A stretch of DNA of 29,672 nucleotides, from positions 1 to 29,672 of the forward strand of contig CAYPAX010000057.1 of the NCBI GenBank assembly GCA_964408735.1, in the 5' to 3' direction. Position numbers and translations under genes: made by a program. Source of the stretch: UBA7887 sp964408735. Its GTDB lineage: Bacteria > Pseudomonadota > Alphaproteobacteria > UBA7887. The notes under the pieces are model-generated. The model saw nothing but the letters and a program-made list of their open reading frames with translations. It did no database searches and was not told the origin of the DNA. Of this stretch, positions 25,923 to 29,672 are shown piece after piece (the stretch's first letter is position 1; each line of letters begins with the position of its first letter).

Positions 25923-27806
25923 ATGCTTGATGCCATACGAAATCGAACCAAGAACTGGGTGGTCAAGGGCTTCATGATCCTGCTCGCCCTCAGCTTCGCG
26001 GTGTGGGGTATCGGCGACATGTTCCGTGGCTCCCAGGACCCGGCGGTGGCGGAGGCGGGCGCCACGTCGATCCGCGCCTCGGCACTGCAGAATCAGTACC
26101 GCCGCGCGCTGGCAAGCTTCCGCCAGATGACCGGCGGCCAACTGACCGACGAGCAGGCGCGCGACTTCGGCGTGCTCGACCAGGCCATCGAGACCTTGGT
26201 GGTACGGGCGCTGATGGCGCAGGAGACACATGCCATCGGCATCGGCGTGTCCGACGATGCGGTGCGCGGCGCCATCACCAACAGCCAAAGCTTCCGCAAC
26301 GAGGCCGGGCTGTTCGACCGCATGCTCTACGAGGCCGCCCTGCGCGAGAACGGCTACAACGAGCAGAGCTATGTCGCGACCTTGCGCGAGGATCTCGCCA
26401 GCGCCCAGGTCATCGGCAGCCTGACCGGGGGGCTGGCGACGCCGAAGGCGGTCATCGATCTGTTGCACGCCCATCGCGGCGAGCGCCGCCGCGCCACGGT
26501 GGCGACGATCATGCCCGAGACAGTGACCGACATCGCCGAGCCCACGGATGGCGATATCTCGACCTATTATGCCGAGAACGAAGCCCGGTTCATGGCCCAG
26601 GAGCTGCGGCGCGTCGCTTTCCTGATGCTGCGCCCCGCCGACATGCTGGACGAAATCGAGGTCGCCGACGAAAACGTGCGCGCCTCCTACGACGCCCGCC
26701 TCGACCAGATCACCGAGCCGCACCGGCGCGATATCGACATGTTCGTGCTCGCCGATGAGGAAGCCGCTCAAGGAGCGCGCCGGCGCATCGAAGACGGCGA
26801 GGACTTCTTCGCCGTCGGTGCCGATATCACGGGCAACACCGAAGACGACATGCGCCTCGGCGTTGTCGAAGACAGCGACCTGTTGCCGGAGATCGCCGAG
26901 GCCATCTTCTCGGCTCCCGTCGATGCCGTCGCCCTGCCCTTCCAAAGCGCTTTCGGCTGGCATGTGGTGCGCGTCAACGCGGACATGCCGGGCGGCGCGC
27001 CGAGCTTCGAGGACATGGCCGAGGAGATCCGCCTCGAACTCAAGATCGAGGAGGCGGCGGACGCCACCTGGGCGCTCAGTGGCCAGCTCGAGGACGAGCG
27101 CGCCAGCGGCGCCACGCTCGAGGAAGCCGGCCGGGCGCTGGGGATGACGCCAGTCTCTCTCGGCCCGCTCGATCGCTACGGCCGCGACGCCGAGGAGAAG
27201 GCCATCGAGGACATGCCGCCGATCGCGGATTTCCTGGACAACGCTTTCCAGGCTCGGCAAGGCGACGAGTCCGACCTTATCGAAGCGCCGGGCAATATCT
27301 TCTACGTCTTCCGGGTCGACAGTATCCAACCCGAAGCCGTCAAACCGCTCGATGGGGTGCGCGAGCAGGTCGCCGAGGCCTGGCGCACGGAGCGCCGCGA
27401 GGAGGCGGCCGCGGATTTGGCGACCGCTCTCGCAGACGCCGCCATATCGGCCGGCGGTCTGGCAGCGGCGGCGGCGGAGTTGGGGATCGAGACCATGGAA
27501 ACCTCCGCCTTTACGCGCGAGGGCCGCGATCTGGACCCGGGCCTCAACCGCGCCGTGGCCGAGGCGGTGTTCACCTTGGGCGATGGCGAGACCTCCGGGC
27601 CCGTCGCCACCACCGGCGGCACCCAGGTCGTTGCCCAGCTGCTCGAAGTCCTGCCGGCGGACGACGGCGACATGGAAGCGAAGAGCGCCATCGCCAGCCG
27701 TATCGCCGAGGCCTACCGCATGGACGTGCTCGATGGCTATGACGCCTTCCTGCGCCGCGAATATGGCGTCAGCATCGACCGCGCCCTGATCGACACCATC
27801 TATTAG
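25923..27806 (+). CDS. ppiD: PpiD/SurA-like periplasmic peptidyl-prolyl isomerase
   Basis: The 627-residue protein is an inner-membrane anchored periplasmic folding factor. A basic N terminus and one membrane segment (about residues 13-34, within KNWVVKGFMILLALSFAVWG) precede a long helical SurA_N-type chaperone region (about 35-270), a divergent parvulin-like domain (about 265-365, ending SAFGWHVVRV), and a C-terminal helical part. The parvulin segment keeps overall layout but few clear catalytic residues, so it may act as chaperone more than isomerase. The ATG at 25923, with GAGGG eight bases upstream, gives the typical MLDAIRNRTKNWVVKG start. The ppiD-trpE adjacency is common in alphaproteobacteria. 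It lies 18 bases before trpE. Confidence 0.9.
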   Translation: MLDAIRNRTKNWVVKGFMILLALSFAVWGIGDMFRGSQDPAVAEAGATSIRASALQNQYRRALASFRQMTGGQLTDEQARDFGVLDQAIETLVVRALMAQETHAIGIGVSDDAVRGAITNSQSFRNEAGLFDRMLYEAALRENGYNEQSYVATLREDLASAQVIGSLTGGLATPKAVIDLLHAHRGERRRATVATIMPETVTDIAEPTDGDISTYYAENEARFMAQELRRVAFLMLRPADMLDEIEVADENVRASYDARLDQITEPHRRDIDMFVLADEEAAQGARRRIEDGEDFFAVGADITGNTEDDMRLGVVEDSDLLPEIAEAIFSAPVDAVALPFQSAFGWHVVRVNADMPGGAPSFEDMAEEIRLELKIEEAADATWALSGQLEDERASGATLEEAGRALGMTPVSLGPLDRYGRDAEEKAIEDMPPIADFLDNAFQARQGDESDLIEAPGNIFYVFRVDSIQPEAVKPLDGVREQVAEAWRTERREEAAADLATALADAAISAGGLAAAAAELGIETMETSAFTREGRDLDPGLNRAVAEAVFTLGDGETSGPVATTGGTQVVAQLLEVLPADDGDMEAKSAIASRIAEAYRMDVLDGYDAFLRREYGVSIDRALIDTIY

Positions 27807-27824
27807 AGTTGAGGCGCGGGGCGC

Positions 27825-29336
27825 ATGGTCATCCTCCCCGACTACGACAGTTTCGCCGAGACCTACGAGGCGGGACAGGCGCAGGTCGCCTGGACGCGTC
27901 TGGTGGCCGATCTGGAAACCCCGGTCTCGGCCATGCTCAAGCTCAGCGACGGCCGGCCCAACAGCTTCCTGCTGGAATCGGTCGAGGGCGGCGCCGTGCG
28001 CGGGCGCTATTCCATCATCGGCCTCAAGCCCGACCTGATCTGGCGCTGCCAAGGCGACAAGGCCGAGGTCAATCGCCGCGCCCGCTACGACGCCAACGCC
28101 TTCGAGGCTTGCGAGCAAGGTGCGCTCGACTCCTTCCGTGCCATCGAGCGCGAGTCCCGCATCGTGCTGCCCGAGGGCCTGCCGCCCATGGCCGCCGGCC
28201 TGGTCGGCTACATGTCCTACGACATGGTGCGCCTGATGGAGCGCCTGCCGGACGACAATCCCGATGTGCTCGGCGTGCCCGACGGCCTCTTCCTGCGGCC
28301 CACGGTGATGGTCATCTTCGATGCCGTCGACGACATGATCACCGCCGTCACCCCGGTGCGCCCCGACGCGGGCGTCGATGCGCGCTCGGCCTACGGCATG
28401 GCAGGCGAGCGGCTGTCGGATATCGTCGCCGACCTCGACCGCAGCCTGCCCGCCACGCGCGCCACCGAGGCGGCCAGCGAGCCCCTGCCCGAGCCCACCT
28501 CCAACGTCACGCGCGAGCGCTATCACGAGATGGTCGAGCAGGCGAAAGAGTACATCGCCGCCGGCGATATCTTCCAGGTCGTGCCCTCGCAGCGCTTTGC
28601 CGTGCCGTTCTCGCTGCCGCCATTCGCGCTCTATCGCGCGCTCCGCCGGCTAAACCCCTCGCCGTTCCTCTTCTTCCTCGATTTCGACGGCTTTTCCGTG
28701 GTCGGCTCGAGCCCGGAGATCCTGGTGCGCCTGCGTGACGGCAAGGTCACCATCCGGCCCATCGCCGGCACCCGCGTGCGCGGCGCCAACCGGGCCGAGG
28801 ACCAGGCGCTGGCGGACGATCTGCTCGGCGATCCCAAGGAGCTGGCAGAGCACCTGATGCTGCTCGACCTCGGCCGCAACGATGTCGGCCGCGTCGCCAA
28901 GATCGGCACGGTCGAGGTCACGGACCAGATGGAGATCGAGTATTACAGCCACGTCATGCACATCGTCTCCAACGTCGAAGGCGAGATCGACGAGGGCCAC
29001 GATGCCATCGACGCGCTGATCGGCGGCTTTCCCGCCGGCACGGTCTCGGGCGCGCCGAAGGTCCGCGCCATGGAGATCATCGACGAGCTCGAGCCCGAGC
29101 GCCGCGGCATCTACGCCGGCTGCGTCGGCTATTTCGCCGCCGACGGCGCCATGGACACCTGCATCGTGCTGCGCACGGCGGTGGTCAAAGACGGCACCAT
29201 GTACGTCCAGGCCGGCGGCGGCGTCGTCGCCGACAGCGACCCTGAGGCGGAGTACCAGGAGACCCGCAACAAGGCGCGGGCATTGATCCGGGCGGCGGAA
29301 GAAGCGGTGAATTTCGCGAGCGGGCGGCGGGGTTAG
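27825..29336 (+). CDS. trpE: Anthranilate synthase component I
   Basis: The 503-residue subunit makes anthranilate from chorismate, the first step of tryptophan synthesis. The N-terminal region has the tryptophan feedback-site element SFLLES (46-51). The chorismate-binding domain has GSSPEILVRL, IRPIAGTRVRG, ELAEHLMLLDLGRNDVGRV, YYSHVMHIVSNVEGE and FPAGTVSGAPKVRAMEII. There is no fused glutaminase domain, so a separate TrpG is needed; none is visible in the 336 bases that follow. GAGG sits ten bases before the ATG. The short 18-base gap after ppiD leaves no room for a leader-peptide attenuator, so it is probably transcribed with ppiD. Confidence 0.96.
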   Translation: MVILPDYDSFAETYEAGQAQVAWTRLVADLETPVSAMLKLSDGRPNSFLLESVEGGAVRGRYSIIGLKPDLIWRCQGDKAEVNRRARYDANAFEACEQGALDSFRAIERESRIVLPEGLPPMAAGLVGYMSYDMVRLMERLPDDNPDVLGVPDGLFLRPTVMVIFDAVDDMITAVTPVRPDAGVDARSAYGMAGERLSDIVADLDRSLPATRATEAASEPLPEPTSNVTRERYHEMVEQAKEYIAAGDIFQVVPSQRFAVPFSLPPFALYRALRRLNPSPFLFFLDFDGFSVVGSSPEILVRLRDGKVTIRPIAGTRVRGANRAEDQALADDLLGDPKELAEHLMLLDLGRNDVGRVAKIGTVEVTDQMEIEYYSHVMHIVSNVEGEIDEGHDAIDALIGGFPAGTVSGAPKVRAMEIIDELEPERRGIYAGCVGYFAADGAMDTCIVLRTAVVKDGTMYVQAGGGVVADSDPEAEYQETRNKARALIRAAEEAVNFASGRRG

Positions 29337-29451
29337 GGCTTGGCGCGTGGGCGCCCGCGCAGTCGCAAAAACATAAGCGCTGCTCGCTCGCCAAGCCTCC
29401 CGCTCCCTCGCTCCCGCATCAAGACATCGATAGGGCAAGCGGAAGCGAGGG
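29337..29451 (+). terminator. Inverted repeats after trpE, possible terminator
   Basis: Two hairpins follow the trpE stop directly. Arms 29337-29345 and 29389-29397 (GGCTTGGCG/CGCCAAGCC) are perfect over nine bases with a 43-base interior that can itself fold. Arms 29405-29417 and 29439-29451 pair over 13 positions with one mismatch around a 21-base loop. Neither is followed by a U run, so this is not a classical intrinsic terminator; a factor-dependent end or a repeat-type element is equally possible. Confidence 0.35.
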
Positions 29452-29494
29452 GACCAAGGACCGGAACCGTCCACGATTAGGGAGTTGACGGGCC

Positions 29495-29647
29495 TTAAGC
29501 AACTTCCGCTTTTCGACCAATCACACCCGCTGCCAAATGTGGTGCGGGCTCCGAGTGATATCCCACCGACAGCCGCCCTTGAACCATTGCGGTCGTGGCA
29601 GTCACCTGCCGGTTCGCCCTAGGCTCCAGACTCATAACCAATAGCAT
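29495..29647 (-). other. Short open frame leaving the right edge (possible gene 3' end)
   Basis: On the minus strand a frame is open from the window end down to a TAA at 29495-29497. From an internal ATG at 29647 it would code 50 residues, starting MLLVMSLEPRANRQV and ending GVIGRKAEVA. I recognise no family and see no ribosome site. It could be the tail of a gene outside the window, or chance in a non-coding repeat. Confidence 0.2.
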
Positions 29648-29672
29648 ATCGTAGCAACAAGGCAGACGGCAG

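Larger units (their letters stand above)
29337..29672. other. Non-coding or unassigned right end after trpE
   Basis: This 336-base stretch has no recognisable gene and no trpG start. The first 115 bases are rich in inverted repeats. The remainder is of lower GC, with a short open frame on the minus strand that runs off the window edge. No tRNA cloverleaf could be built from it. Confidence 0.6.

Noticed and set aside
25902..28526. 874-codon minus-strand open frame opposite ppiD and trpE
   Set aside because: It mirrors the codon structure of the two real genes and has no recognisable domain or ribosome site, so it is a GC-bias shadow.
29560..29672. Possible tRNA from a GGTTCG-like string near 29610 and CTCATAACC near 29631
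   Set aside because: No acceptor, D or anticodon stem can be paired around these strings.

Overview
The window is GC-rich, densely packed chromosomal DNA, almost certainly from an alphaproteobacterium. The gene order is the best evidence: ispDF fused, next to dusB-ntrB-ntrC-ntrY-ntrX-trkA; a pdhA-pdhB-pdhC-lpd-lipA-coq10-like run behind tpiA-secG-pyrG-kdsA-eno-divIC; and ppiD-trpE divergent from tpiA. This is a Rhodospirillales-like arrangement, but I cannot name a genus. No rRNA, tRNA, CRISPR array, insertion sequence or prophage was seen.

Layout. (1) 51-10958, minus strand: dusB, ntrB, ntrC, ntrY, ntrX, trkA, trkH and a class IV D-amino-acid transaminase, with 4-17 base overlaps or gaps of about 20 bases or less; this reads as one nitrogen-sensing and potassium-uptake operon. 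(2) 11014-12225, minus: a soluble cytochrome P450 lying between dusB and ispDF, the only accessory-looking gene. (3) 12282-14358, plus: ispDF, pgpA and a CinA/PncC-type amidase, joined by ATGA overlaps. (4) 14301-25771, minus: twelve genes from tpiA down to a Coq10/RatA-family protein. They cover glycolysis, CTP and KDO synthesis, protein export, division, the whole pyruvate dehydrogenase complex and the lipoate synthase that makes its cofactor. (5) 25923-29336, plus: ppiD and trpE. (6) 29337-29672: no confident gene, but inverted repeats and a short open frame leaving the right edge.

How the genes work together. NtrB/NtrC and NtrY/NtrX are two sensor-regulator pairs for nitrogen (and, for NtrYX, probably redox or envelope) signals. 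Eno feeds pyruvate production and PdhA/B/C with Lpd converts pyruvate to acetyl-CoA. LipA supplies lipoyl groups to the PdhC lipoyl domain. The Coq10-like protein probably serves quinone handling. IspDF supplies isoprenoid precursors, including those for quinone tails.

I did not find a convincing undescribed multi-gene system; this is mostly conserved core genome. The items most worth a second look are a sharply AT-rich codon island at the 3' end of kdsA just before eno, the P450 inserted in a conserved junction, a 58-base tail-to-tail coding overlap, an NtrX with no GAFTGA loop, a palindrome over the pdhC ribosome binding site, and the odd non-coding right end where trpG would be expected.
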